Source of the DNA: Notospermus geniculatus
Taxonomy: Eukaryota; Nemertea; Pilidiophora; Heteronemertea; Lineidae
Direction of reading: 5' to 3'
DNA length: 64,000 nt
Assembly: GCA_002633025.1 (NCBI GenBank)
Contig: NMRB01000665.1
Coordinates: 173,078-237,077, forward strand
In this document: piece after piece, positions 47,700-58,720 of the stretch
How the letters are laid out: every line of letters starts with the position of its first letter
How positions within the stretch are numbered: the first letter of the stretch is position 1
The notes under the pieces: generated by a model
Databases searched by the model: none
Seen by the model: only the letters and a program-made list of their open reading frames with translations
What the model was told of the DNA's origin: nothing
Position numbers and translations under genes: made by a program

Positions 47700-47965
47700 C
47701 CGACAGGGCGGCGCTGCGAGCGGTTGTACCGAAAACATCCAAAACAGAGCAAAGCAACGCAATGACAACGCGTGAAGACGTCCTTGACGCAGTGCAACAC
47801 GGACGAGACGTTGAAAACAGAGCAAAGCAATGCAATGACGTCACGTCACCACGTCCTTGACGCAGTGCAACACGGACGAGACGTTGAGAACAGAGCAAAG
47901 CAATGCAATGACATCGCGTGAAGACGTCCTTGACGCAGTGCAACACGGACAAACGTGGAGGAAGA
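47700..47965 (+). repeat. CRE-rich tandem repeat upstream of copy B
   Basis: After GGCGGCGCTGCGAGCGGTTG, about three units of CAGAGCAAAGCAATGCAATG and CGTCCTTGACGCAGTGCAAC recur, with TGACGTCA-like cores (ATGACGTCACGTCA). Unit A has a two-unit version at 44138-44330; related single copies lie at 33600-33690 (inverted) and 41690-41780. Confidence 0.75.
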
Positions 47966-48204
47966 GGTACAACCGCTCACAGCGCCTCTAGTGGTGGTAG
48001 TTCAGTCATCAGGTTCCTTATTCCCAGCGAAACAATACTACTAACACAATAAAGGATGATCTAAAAGTATCAAGTATTCGTTCAATTAAATTTCCCAATG
48101 AATTAAGAGCCGCACTCTTCACCTTTCCTTCTGTTGTACGTTCGGTAGGCCTTACTACCTTTAAAAATTATGTCAAAAATTTAAAAAGGTAAACCGACGT
48201 AAAG

Positions 48205-48459
48205 ATGAGGGAGGGTCCTTTCAAAGGAAGACGGCTTCTGCAAGATTTGTAAGAATTTGGTTGGTTTATTAGTTTTGATGATATTGCCGTTAGCAATGAA
48301 ATAGTTGAGGCAACAAGGAAGTTGAAAGTCAGAAAGCTGGTTCACGTCGGCCTACCGTTGGCCTATTTTCCAACTAAAGAGGACGACAACATGAAGTTAA
48401 TTACATATTACGTTGAAAAGAAGCGTTGTTTTCCTGAAACGATATCAAATATCGCCTAA
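48205..48459 (+). pseudogene. Conserved open-frame remnant upstream of copy B
   Basis: Duplicate of the frame at 44557-44847, lacking its first 12 codons. The internal TAA is at the equivalent place, and the sequence there (GATTTGTAAG) also resembles a splice donor. Differences are few and partly conservative (ICFDDIAVSNEM against ISFDDIAVSNEI). Copy C keeps only the last 40-50 bases (near 51740-51790) with a one-base insertion. Confidence 0.4.
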
Positions 48460-48672
48460 GAACTGTTTACAAAACACTGAACCTTTGGCAGACTGTGTCG
48501 ACGATATTAACCCATGACCCCAAAAATTCTAAGAAAACTCATCACCCGGTATCAGCCGTGATGTCTCCTTCGCTGACCCAGCCAACTTCAGTCAGTTGAT
48601 TTGAGGTGGACGAAGTAACAAGACGGAATAGAGCGGAGCATTTCTAAAGGAATCGCTGTGGTGTTGGACGAG

Positions 48673-50523
48673 ATGAAGTTTTTCCTACTGTTACTGGCCG
48701 TGGCCGCGGCTGCTGCCAATCTCCAGCTGATCGATCGGAAGGTAGGTGAAGTTTATTCACTGAAGACCGAATTGCAGTGTGATTGTTCCTTTTCCGTCTC
48801 ATCTCTGGGGATAGAAAGCAGACGAACAAAAGTGTTAACCCTCTCCTCCTTGGTCAGATTACTTACATGTACTGTCTGAATCATGTTACTGTCAAGGATG
48901 CCTCAACCAGCCTTGATAGGCTAGTGACCATGTCCGCTTCAGCGGCAGGTCCTGGGCCACATGGGATGAATCATTCCCGGCTCCTCAGTCCGTCGCATGG
49001 AACAGTAAGCTGTGGTACCTTGTACCTTGTGTCTTCTGCAAGGACCCCATAAGTGAGGAACATGAGTAGCTTGAGATTGCCGCTTCCACCAGGGCCAGTA
49101 GTGCTATGGCGTCGGCCCTGATGGAAAAATCTGATACAAAATACAACTTCCTCAATGGACACTTCTTTTTCTTCCAGATAGAAGAGACTGAAAATGCTGA
49201 TGTTGATATTTCCCCGCTCAGTTCTTATGGTAAGTAGGCCCCAGGCCCCTGGTCTGAATCACGTGTGGGCCATTCCTGGAGTTCCCCCAAAAGGAAAGAC
49301 TGGGGTAATACCATTTAAAACTGTGAAGCATTTTGACGGCTAAAAGCCTCAGAGCTTCTTCAACGTTCAAGCTTTTTAGAAATGATTGACCCCTGTGGTC
49401 GGATAGATGGTCTCGTAACCTTCGGCCAAAGTCCCGATCTTCCACATTTCAAGTGAGCTCTTTGGATACTTTCAGTATTGTCACAAAGCAATCCTGCCGG
49501 TGCTTCTCTCTGGCGTTGTCGTAACATAAGGCCTTGAATTTCAACAATCCTGTGCAGCAGCCCAGGTCAACTATATTGCGGGTGATCCACTGACTTGACG
49601 ACGAGTTTACGATCAGTTGACGACTTGTTCACGACGGCAGTCGTGAACAAGTCGTCAACTAGTCGCAAACCCGTCGTGAACAAGTCGCCAACTGATCGTA
49701 AACTCGTCGTAAAGTCGGTGGATCACCCGCATATGGCCTACTCGAGTTGGGGAGAAGACCACGACACTCACGGCACTCTCTTTTCTTTACAGCTCTACTT
49801 CTCAGATATCGCCGAGGAGGAAGGCGAAGGGTGAGGGCGACACAAGCTCCCCCTCCCGAACCCTTCATGAAAGATTCGTTCATGACAAAACACGTGGCTA
49901 GGGCAGGAGAGATGAGGTTTGTGGGCGCACCAGGAAGTGCCCGGTGGGAGAACACAATCGAGAGATTCGCCAAGGACAAAGCCAGAGATGGCTACAGGAG
50001 ACCGGACAAGCCTCTCAGGGATGTGCTTCCAGATTCCTACTCCATCATTGAAATGAGAAACAGTGAAGATTACAAGTCACTGCGCCAGGATTTTCAAAAC
50101 CGTCAAGGCAACGACTTCATAACTGATCACTCTTATAAGGTGCACCAGTTTAATAAGAAACCCGACGGCATCAGCTACGACTTTGATAAAACGGACCAGT
50201 TTAAGTTGGAGCTGGGGGTGGATGGCAATGATGAGGTCAACCACTTCGCCGGGACAGTCAAGTGTCGAAACAACGGCAGAAATAACAGAGGGCGAACCGG
50301 AAGGTCCGCGGTCTTCCGGTTAGGCGGCAGCCTTTGCATGCGCACCTGGGTGAACCCCATGCGACCAGAGCCATCAACGCCGAGACGGGACAGAAACAGG
50401 GGTACTGGTAGTTCATCGGGATCAACTTCCCAGGGAGGGACACAAAACCGTCGACCCTGCCGAAGGGGCTTCCGCCGTGTTGCCGGGAGATGCCAGAGGA
50501 TCCAAAGGCGTCAACGAACATAA
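48673..50523 (+). CDS. Tandem secreted cationic protein family, copy B (283 aa)
   Basis: Paralogue of copy A, 3.6 kb downstream in the same orientation. Exons 48673-48741, 49178-49229 and 49793-50523 match A in length and phase. The signal peptide and acidic exon are almost unchanged; the basic site reads LRYRRGGRRR. Differences from A are scattered substitutions (for example FKLELGVDGNDE against FRLDLGVDGNDE), with no frameshift, so the copy looks functional. Intron 2 contains a 150-base palindromic element (49578-49730) absent from A and C. The surrounding duplicated unit runs from about 47685 to 50965. Confidence 0.75.
48900..49160 (+). mobile_element. SINE family 1 copy in intron 1 of copy B
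   Basis: Same element at the same place as in copy A, so it was present before the duplication. Confidence 0.6.
49578..49730. repeat. Foldback element in intron 2 of copy B, with empty site in copy A
   Basis: GCGGGTGATCCACTGACTTG pairs with AAAGTCGGTGGATCACCCGC. Copy A has the uninterrupted site CAACTATAGGCCTACTCGAG, so the element was inserted at TAT after duplication. Confidence 0.9.
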
Positions 50524-52032
50524 CTCCGGACAGAGTCACATACAGCAACCAAACGAACTGATAACGTGAACTGAACCAAGCTGCAATGATAAATCTTTGT
50601 CGAATAACTGTGATCGCCCAGGTTAAATTTATGTGAGAATCTCTAAGGACTATTTCGTCCTGACAACACCTCAGTCACGCCAGGAGAGGTTTCCAAGCCT
50701 TGCCAAGTGATGCAAGGACCGTTAGACCGTATGACCATCTTTTACCGTCGCCTAAAAGGCAGATGAAGATACAGTAAGGCAGGCTTCCATGGCAAACATG
50801 GAGGTCACAGCAAATTTAATGCGATATCAATATCATAGCAATCGTGGTATCCCCCCTCCTCCCCGGCATCATGTTTGCATCTTCAACCTTCAATGGTTCC
50901 TGGCGCTGCACCTGCGCTCGTGGAGCCCGAGCGTAGTCGGAAAGCGAAGTGACCATAGGCCTTGCATTCGGAACGACCTGAGGCAAACTGCTTATCTGTC
51001 AACTGGGCGGCGCATTTCACCTCGGACAAGTCCAAGGCAGCCATATTGTTTATCAACAAACCCACGTGACCGACCGTGGGACTATTTTGGCCGAATTTTG
51101 GCTTGTTAAGATGTTCAACCTTATTTGCTGGATAAGATGAGGCATATTCATGTAAACGTACCGGTATCTCACCCAATCTGCGTAGGGTGCTGCAGGTGTG
51201 ATGAGGCGACCGCATCCAAACCCACAGAAACTGAAGGGAATCGTTGCGCGTTCAAGATGGCTGCCTTGGAATTGTGTCCGAGGGGAAATGCGAGTGTCTA
51301 CGGAAATTGCCGAGCAGTTGCCTTCGGAAGTTCCGAATGTAGGCCTTGATGACTTGTCGTTCACACAGCGGGAAATATGGAAACAGAAATTCCTTAATTG
51401 TCTTGCCTGATGTGATAAACAAGAGGCCTACACCCAAGCGATGTTTATAACTCTAAGTATGTACATTACAGACAGTCGTGATCTTCTGACATCCCAGATC
51501 TGTAGTAGCTGTTGATTGTAACCCGTCAATTGTATAATACAGATTACACCAGTCTAAAATGATCGGATATTAAAAATGGCATTCTGTTTTTATTGGGTGT
51601 ACATGCAGTATTCTTTACTTTGGTAAATGACCCAGAAGCACATATTAACCAGACCTTGTGAGATCACAGTTTGCTATATTAACAGATCAACTTCCAAAAA
51701 AGGATTCTCTACTGACCTAGAAGACCAATCATGGCCTACGTTGAAAAGAAGCGTTGTTTTTCCTGAAACGATATCAAATATCGCCTAAGAACTGTTCACA
51801 AAACACTGATATGATTATAAATAATGGAACATTTGGCCGCACAATTGGTAAGACTGTGTCGACGACATTAACCCATGACCCCAAAATTCCCAGAAAACTC
51901 ATCACCCGGTATCAGCCGTGATATCTCCTTCGCTGACCCAGCCAACTTCAGTCAGTTGACTTGAGGTGGACGAAGGAACAAGACGGAATAGAGCGGAGCA
52001 TTTCTGAAGGACTCGCTGTGGTGTTGGACGAG

Positions 52033-54055
52033 ATGAAGTTTTTCCTACTGTTACTGGCCGTGGCCGCGGCTGCTGCCAATCTCCAGCTGATCGATCACAA
52101 GGTGAGTGAAGTTTATTCACTGAAGATAGAATTGCAATCATGATTGTTCCGACCTTTTTTTCTTATCGAAGGACAGAAAGGAGACAAAGTTAGGAAGACG
52201 ACCAAAAGTGTTAACCCTGTCCTCCGTGGTCAGATTACGTACTGTCTGAATCCTGTTACTGTCAAGTATGCCCACCACATACTCCTCAACCACCAGCCCT
52301 GATAGCATGGTTACCATGTCCGCTTAGCAAGCGGCAGGTCCACGGCCATATGGGATTAATCACCCCTGTCTCCTCAGTCCGTCGCGTCGGACAGTAAGCC
52401 GTGGTGCCTTGTACCTCGTGCCTTTGTAAGGGCAAGTAAAAGACCCATCGAAGTTAGGAACATGAGTAGCATGGGACAGTAAGCCGTGGTGCCTTGTACC
52501 TTGTGCCTTTGTAAGGGCAAGTAAAAGACCCATCGAAGTTAGGAACATGAGTAGCTTGGGACAGTAAGCCGTGGTGCCTTGTACCTTTGCAAGGGCAAGT
52601 AAAAGACACTATCCAAGTGAGGAACATGAGTAGCTTAAGATGGCTTGTTCCGTACCTACCAGGGCTGGTAGTGCTATGGCTTCGGCCCTGATGGGAAAAT
52701 CTGATACAAAATACAACTTCCTCAACGGACACTTCTTTTTCTTCCAGATAGAAGAGACTGAAAATGCTGATATTGATATTTCCCCGCTCAGTTCTTATGG
52801 TAAGTGTAGACAGCAGACGCAAACATTACTATTTCACAGCAATAAAAAGGTGACAGTTGCAAAACAGAGAGAGTGCAGTGGTGCAGTGTTTAAACTCGAG
52901 CTCGAGTGGTCAGGGTTCGAGTCGCCACTTTATCTTCCCACTGGTCTTAAACTATCACGTGGGCCATTCTTGGAGTTCCCCAGAAAGGAAGTAACTGGAG
53001 TACCATATGAAACTGTGAAACATTTTGACCGTTAAAACCTCAGAGCTTCTCCAACGTTCAAGCTTTTTCGAAATGGTTGACCCCAGTGGTCGGATCGACT
53101 GGTTTCATATCGTTCGGCCAAGTCTCGATCTCCCATATTTCAAGTGTCTCCTCAGATGCTTTAAGTAGGAGACATTTTGTTACCAAGCAATCATGCCGGT
53201 GTCTCTCCGCCTTGAATTTTATCAGCCTTTGGGGCAGCCCTGTCTTTATCACAGCAATACTCGTGTGGGAAGGATGACCAAGACAAGTTCTCATGGCGCT
53301 AAATCTTTTTTACAGCTTTACTTCTCCGATATCGCCGAGGAGGAAGGCGAAGGGTGAGGGCGACACAAGCTCCCTCTCCCGAACCCTTCATGAAAGATTC
53401 GTTTATGACAAAACACGTGGCTAGGGCGGGAGCGATGAGGTTTCTGGACAGGCAACGTAAAGGAAGTACCCAGTGGAGGAATGCAATTGAGAGATTCGCC
53501 ACGAATAAATCAAGACATGGCTACAGGAAACCGGACAAGCCTCTGAGGGATGTGCTACCAGACACACTCTCCATCATTGAAATGAGAAACAAAGGAGATT
53601 ACAGGACACTGCGCCAGGATTTTCAAAACCGTCAAGGCAACGACTTCACAACTGATCACTCTTATAAAGTCCACCAGTTTAGAAAGAAACCCGACGGAAT
53701 CAACTACGAATTTGTTAAATCGGACGAGTTTAAGTTGGAGCTGGGGGTGGATAGCAATGATGAGGTCAACCACTTTGCCGGGACAGTCAAGTGTCGAAAC
53801 AACGGCAGAAATAACAGACGGCGAACCGGAAGGTCCGCGGTCTTCCGTTTAGGAGGCAGGCTTTGCACGCGCACCTGGGTGAACCCCATGCGACCAGAGC
53901 CAACCACGCCGAGACGGGACAGAAACAGGGGGACTGGTAGTTCATCTGGATCAACTTCCCAGGGAGGGACACAAAACCGTCGACCCTGCCGAAGGGGCTT
54001 CCGCCGTGTCGCCGGCGGGAGATGCCAGAGGATCCAAAGGCGTCAACGAGCCTAA
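52033..54055 (+). CDS. Tandem secreted cationic protein family, copy C (286 aa)
   Basis: Third paralogue. Exons 52033-52101, 52748-52799 and 53316-54055 keep the A/B layout and phases. It is the most diverged copy: the body reads MRFLDRQRKGSTQWRN with inserted residues, and the tail has VAGGRC with one extra glycine. The four cysteines are kept. Intron 1 is longer because part of the resident SINE is triplicated (52392-52640). Its 5' unit is truncated compared with A and B, and a dispersed repeat interrupts the 3' flank at 54068-54310. Confidence 0.75.
52260..52730 (+). mobile_element. SINE family 1 copy in intron 1 of copy C, internally triplicated
   Basis: Same site as in A and B. A segment of roughly 80 bases (GTAAGCCGTGGTGCCTTGTA to GAACATGAGTAGC) is repeated three times at 52392-52640. 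Confidence 0.6.
52392..52640 (+). repeat. Tandem triplication of about 80 bases inside a SINE
   Basis: Three successive copies of GTAAGCCGTGGTGCCTTGTA ... AGGGCAAGTAAAAGAC ... GAACATGAGTAGC; copies A and B of the gene have the segment once. Confidence 0.85.
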
Positions 54056-54067
54056 TTCCGGACAGTC

Positions 54068-54310
54068 AATCAATGTATCACGACTTCATTGCAGTTTACA
54101 TTCAATGTTTGTAAACATGGATGTTTACATCATGTTATTTGGACTTTTTGGGACATGCCAACCCACCAAATTGAATCGTTTTGGTGTCAAAAGAATTTTT
54201 AGAGGGGCACGCCACCAGCAAATTACTCATAAGACAATAAAACACTGGACATAAACAAATAAAATGTAAATAAACAATGATTTTCGTGGCCCGCGAAAAT
54301 ACCCGTCATA
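54068..54310 (+). repeat. Dispersed repeat, copy 2, inserted in unit C flank
   Basis: Same element as at 24558-24745. It splits sequence that is continuous in the 3' flanks of A and B, so it inserted after the duplications. Confidence 0.7.
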
Positions 54311-54360
54311 GTCTTATCTTTAATGTGAACTGATTCAAGCTTCAATGATATATCACTATA

Positions 54361-54423
54361 GCCCCTTTTCCACTGGCACAATTTATCCGTGATCGACCCG
54401 GGCCGTAGAAGTGGAAAAGGGGC
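54361..54423. repeat. Small foldback element in unit C 3' flank
   Basis: GCCCCTTTTCCACTGGC pairs with the inverted AGTGGAAAAGGGGC end. It interrupts homology with unit A after ATATCACTAT. Confidence 0.75.
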
Positions 54424-54611
54424 GACGATAGCCTACACCCAAGCGATCGACGTACACTAGTAGGCCACAGAGGACGAAATCACAAAGCAGCATCTTGTGT
54501 TTCAGGTTTCACATTCTCATCTGATATCCCAGATTTGTAGTTCATACATGTATGTAGCCCGTCGAGTGAATAAAGAACAAATTTAACCAGTCTTGTGTTG
54601 ATAGATAGAGA

Positions 54612-54617
54612 TTTATT
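54612..54617 (-). terminator. Polyadenylation signal of the SLC46-like gene
   Basis: AATAAA on the minus strand, about 290 bases after the stop codon, at a plausible distance for the 3' end of the transcript. No stronger signal lies nearer the stop. Confidence 0.5.
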
Positions 54618-54906
54618 ACTTTGGCACTACACAGAATGGACTTCATAGTCTCGTCCGAGACTCTTTCTAGCGTGGCCGACACGTCATGACGTACCGGTCG
54701 CCATTCTCCGCATGGGTTCCTTACTATGGCAAAGTACCAGAGGATGATGGCGGATATGTCATGACGTACCGGTAGCCACCGTGTGCATGGGATCCGAAAG
54801 ATGGCAACAGTATCACAGATGATAGGTTAACGTCATCAACGGAAGATATTCTATTGGACAGTTGTTGACCTTCAACAAACAAATCCTGGATGGTCGTGGA
54901 GTGGAG

Positions 54907-57803
54907 TCATCCTGATCTCCCTTCATCATCATTTCTCCTGGGGTCGACCGAGACGGGCGGTTTGTCTTCTGGGACAACAAGAGTCTGCTCGGGGATTGAG
55001 AGGTCGCTTCCGTAGAGACAGATGAGAATACTGAAAGAGAACAGGAGTCAGTCTACAGATGAGTTTCGGTGGCGGCCATCTTTTTGGTTGCCTAGTCACA
55101 CATGCGCACTGGCACTTCGTCTGGTGGAAACGTAATGCATTTCCTATGTAAACTTCCCACCAGTTCAAGCACGCATGCGTGGGCACCACGACAATAATCC
55201 AAGATGGCTGCTAGCAAATATCATGTATAATCACTGTTTCAATGATTTAAAATCACTATATTGCTGCGGGCCCAGTGAAATGTACGGGGCTAATTAGATT
55301 GTACAACCACCACAAGAAGACGTTATTGACGAGGACACTGCCCATATTCCTGCACTTATTTCTTTGCTACTTACAGGGCGACTAGTATGGTGAGAAGACC
55401 AAAGAGGGCGCTGACAAGGAAGACGAACCCCTTCATGAAGAAGAGAGTATGTTGATAGATCTGGGTCATGACGATCGTGCTCAACAGGGCTGAAATAGCT
55501 TCGAAACAGGCAACGCCTGAAAACACTTTGCCTGAAAGAAAAAAAAAACAAATTGGAAAGCTCTATCTAACCAGGAGTTAACAGTGTTCCTATCGATTCC
55601 TTCAGATTGTGCGGCTTTCCTCGATGCCTGAAGAGGATTCGACCGCAAAAATGAACCATTCTAGATTTAGGAGGCCGTTTTACACCATATTCCCTCGAAT
55701 ACGAAGATGGGGATTTGGCCTCGTGGTTAAGGCGTGCTGCCCCTGAGTGCTGGCGATTGATGCCTCATGCGAGGGTCCGTGGGTTCGAATCCGGTAGGAA
55801 GCTATGTCTTTCACCTTAGAAACCCTTTACTATTTCATATTCCCACGAAGATGGTAAGTTCAACTGCAGGCCTAGGACAAAAGGAACTTTGGCAGCTGAC
55901 GCTATATGGTATAGAGAGCTGAACGCCCTGCCCGTGTCCAATCAAGACCCTTCCGATTCCCTTATCTCATGTGGGATAGTGTTCCTTGGGTTCACTGCTT
56001 TCTCTCTCTGTTGCTCTGTACAAGCTTCCAGCCCTGTCACATCATCATAAACGAGCTTAATCAAAAGTCGTAATCAACCTGATTGTTCCTCACTAGCAGT
56101 TCTCACTTACCCTGTTCGTCGACCCTGACCAGCCGAGAGACAATAGACCTGAACATGGGAAAGGGATTCATGACGAAGAGACTCACAACGGCAACTGGAA
56201 TCAAATAGAGAAACGTTAGTTTGAGCTTGGAGGAATTATACTGACAGACATTATAAGATCAAGATATAATTCCTCCAAGGTTTGAGGTTTACTCTGTATG
56301 GCCGAATTTGTGTAAAATTGGTCATGTTTGAGAGCTCATGCTCTGAGTCGTGATTTCAGTGACCTCCTGTGACGTCCTTGGACTGCTAACTGGTGGTGAC
56401 CTCTGACGGCAGTAACGTCTCCCACTGTAATAGGAGCAGTCAGCCGCGCATATTGCCAACAGATGGCAGCAAAGTTCTAGCGGACCAATATACAGGAAAA
56501 TCTACGTGGTTGCTGCTCGATCAATAACAATAATGACTGGGTCCGCTATACTAGTATGCATTTAATTGGGCCGTAGTGACACCTATTAGTCAACTCGCTG
56601 ACAGCTCCCGTCGTGGAACAGGGTAGACCTACCTGTGAGCATGAGGAAAAGATCATTCGCCCACGCGTTCACCAAGCTGCCAGCTATCAAAGAGACACAT
56701 CCCACCACGGCAATCCAGATCTCGGGCATACCAAACACTTTGAATATTTTCAAGCCTACAATGCTCCCGAACTGTATAGCAAGAGCGCTGACTGCCACGT
56801 AGACACCAATCTCCACTGATTGCCAGCAGAGTGGGATGTTCATGGTGTAAAGGAGCTGTAAAGGGAGCCTTGCCTGTGTTGGGAAGGTGAATAATAAGAA
56901 CAATGCAGCCATAAGAGCGAGCTTGATATTCCGACTGTCTCTCTTCTCCGTGTAAGCTCTGAAGGAACGTCGAATTGATGCGATCACAGAAAATGTCCTC
57001 TCTTTGTCGGGGATGACTGTCTCAGGCACGAAGAATATGAGGTAGAACACATTGACGGCGAGGGCAAGTGTTAATGTCAAGTACGGGAAAAAGAAGCCGG
57101 TGGCTTTGATGAAATATCCCAAACCAAGCTGTGAGATTGCCACTGCTACTATTAGACATGTCTCTGCCAGTGTGAGCCTTATCCCGCGCTGTTCTTCTGA
57201 GGTCGTATCTGCTAGGTAGGAAAAGACAGCAGACGCCAGGGTAGGGAAGCCACCTCCGAGTCCGTCCACGAACTGACCAATCAGAAGACAATACACTGGA
57301 AGCTTGAAGTATATGATGAAACAACTCAGAATGAACTTCACTGTCGTAGCGACACAGGGAAGGAGAAGAATTATTCGCCTTCCCGCAGCATCAGAATATG
57401 CCCCATAGATGAAGGTCGTGAAGACAGTCAGCACTGCTATTATAACCTGAAGGTACATCAGCCAGCTGGATGTTTCCGTCTGGACCTCCTGAGTAGCCAC
57501 ATAATACGGATCGGACGTATTCACAACTGCGCAGGGGCCGGTACCATTTTCGAAATGCGATCCATTGGTGGAGTTACTGAGAATCGGATTCTGCTCAGCA
57601 AATCGTGCGTACAGATACTGTTCAAGGACGGGAATACTTCCAAACACCCCCATGCAGTAAAAGAAGTACACTGGCTCTATTATCACTCTCCGTTTGGCTT
57701 TAATCACCTTCGTCCTGACGAGATTGCTGGCTTTCTGGTGGTCGCCATAAGAGATTCTTACATCACTATCCTTCAGTAAACGATCGGTATCGTCCAAGGC
57801 CAT
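54907..57803 (-). CDS. SLC46-family (proton-coupled folate transporter-like) MFS transporter
   Basis: Plasma- or lysosomal-membrane transporter of the major facilitator superfamily; relatives move folates or other small molecules with protons. Exons (minus) 57803-56633, 56194-56111, 55531-55375 and 55030-54907 have GT-AG borders and consistent phases, giving 511 residues. The N-terminus has VIIEPVYFFYCMGVFGSI, typical of SLC46. A luminal loop carries four sequons (NST, NGS, NGT, NTS), and the MFS motif A is present as GAYSDAAGRR. Later exons supply the remaining membrane helices (GVACFEAISALLSTIVM; GFVFLVSALFGLLTILVAL) and a polar tail ending DDEGRSG. The frame extends upstream of the ATG to an acceptor at 57837, so there is a 5' noncoding exon, probably ending at the donor near 58469. 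Which SLC46 member it is cannot be told. Confidence 0.85.
55711..55844 (+). mobile_element. tRNA-derived SINE (family 2), with target-site duplication
   Basis: A-box-like GGCCTCGTGGTTAAGG and B box GGGTTCGAATCC, then a short tail. It is bounded by a perfect 10-base direct repeat ACGAAGATGG at 55701-55710 and 55845-55854, the expected LINE-type target-site duplication. It lies in an intron of the SLC46-like gene. Confidence 0.75.
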
Positions 57804-58607
57804 GGCGCGGGTCAATCTGCCCAGACGTAGCCCCACCTATAAAGAAGAAAGATTACAGATGACAGATTAGGCCCTTTAGTTTGTTCTCAACGTACGACTA
57901 GGCCTAGGTCTATCTGATGGTAAGACGTGCACATGTTAAATAGTAGGCCTACACAGCTTTGCATTGAGATAGAGCTACAGGGCGCGGCCATTTAAACTTT
58001 ACCGCGCTCCACACCATTCAGAGTAAGACCACGTGATATTTGTACCGTAACCATTGTATAACGAGAATGACCTGACACTATTGATGCCTGCTGACTCACG
58101 GCCAAGTACACTGCTCTATTGGAAAATCACCTTTCTGTATTCAAAGGTGGTAGTTAGGCCTACCTGACTACCCCATTGCATTAAGCCAACAGGCCCCTCT
58201 AGGCCTACAGGCCAAACCATCGACCGACGACTGCGGATTATGATGGTAGATGGCTAGGCCATGTAGGCTGGGTCGACAGCCAGGCAGTATCTGACCCAAG
58301 ACTCCCGACAGTGACAGTGTGCCACTGCCAGATGGTTCAGTCCAGGATTCGACTTGTGACTAGGCCTACACGTGGTTCACTGGTCGATCGAGGCCTCTTG
58401 AAAACAGGTGCACAAATCAGTTTGAAATCAAATGAATCAAACAAATCGATATCTCCAAACCTACTTACCAGACTGACCTGAACGAGAATGGTGTCTGTCA
58501 CGTGCGGAGCATTGCGTGACCTTCACCCCTTTACATAAATAACTCGACTCATGAATGGAGCATCGACCGATGAATAGACGGTTGATTCGCGAGGCGGCAG
58601 GTCGGCA

Positions 58608-58720
58608 NNNNNNNNNNNNNNNNNNNNNNNNNNNNNNNNNNNNNNNNNNNNNNNNNNNNNNNNNNNNNNNNNNNNNNNNNNNNNNNNNNNNNNNNNNNNN
58701 NNNNNNNNNNNNNNNNNNNN
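58608..58720. other. Assembly gap (113 N) flanked by a direct duplicate
   Basis: The sequence 58499-58606 (TCACGTGCGGAGCATTGCGT to GGCGGCAGGTCG) is repeated directly after the gap at 58721-58828. The real genome may hold one copy and no gap. Confidence 0.95.

Larger units (their letters stand above)
47685..50965 (+). repeat. Segmental duplication unit B
   Basis: Homologous to unit A in order and orientation, from the GGCGCTGCGAGCGG repeat array through the ORF remnant and gene to the 3' flank near AGTCGGAAAGCGAAGTGACC. It differs by small indels and by one inserted palindromic element at 49578-49730. Confidence 0.75.
51735..54360 (+). repeat. Segmental duplication unit C (5' truncated)
   Basis: Homology to A and B starts in the tail of the ORF remnant (GTTGAAAAGAAGCG) and runs through the leader, gene C and, after an inserted repeat, resumes at about 54321 (AACTGATTCAAGCTTCAATG). 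The upstream repeat array present in A and B is missing. Confidence 0.7.

Noticed and set aside
45064-54055. Treating the three secreted genes as an antimicrobial or toxin family
   Set aside because: Cationic tail and secretion are suggestive only; no known motif supports either label.
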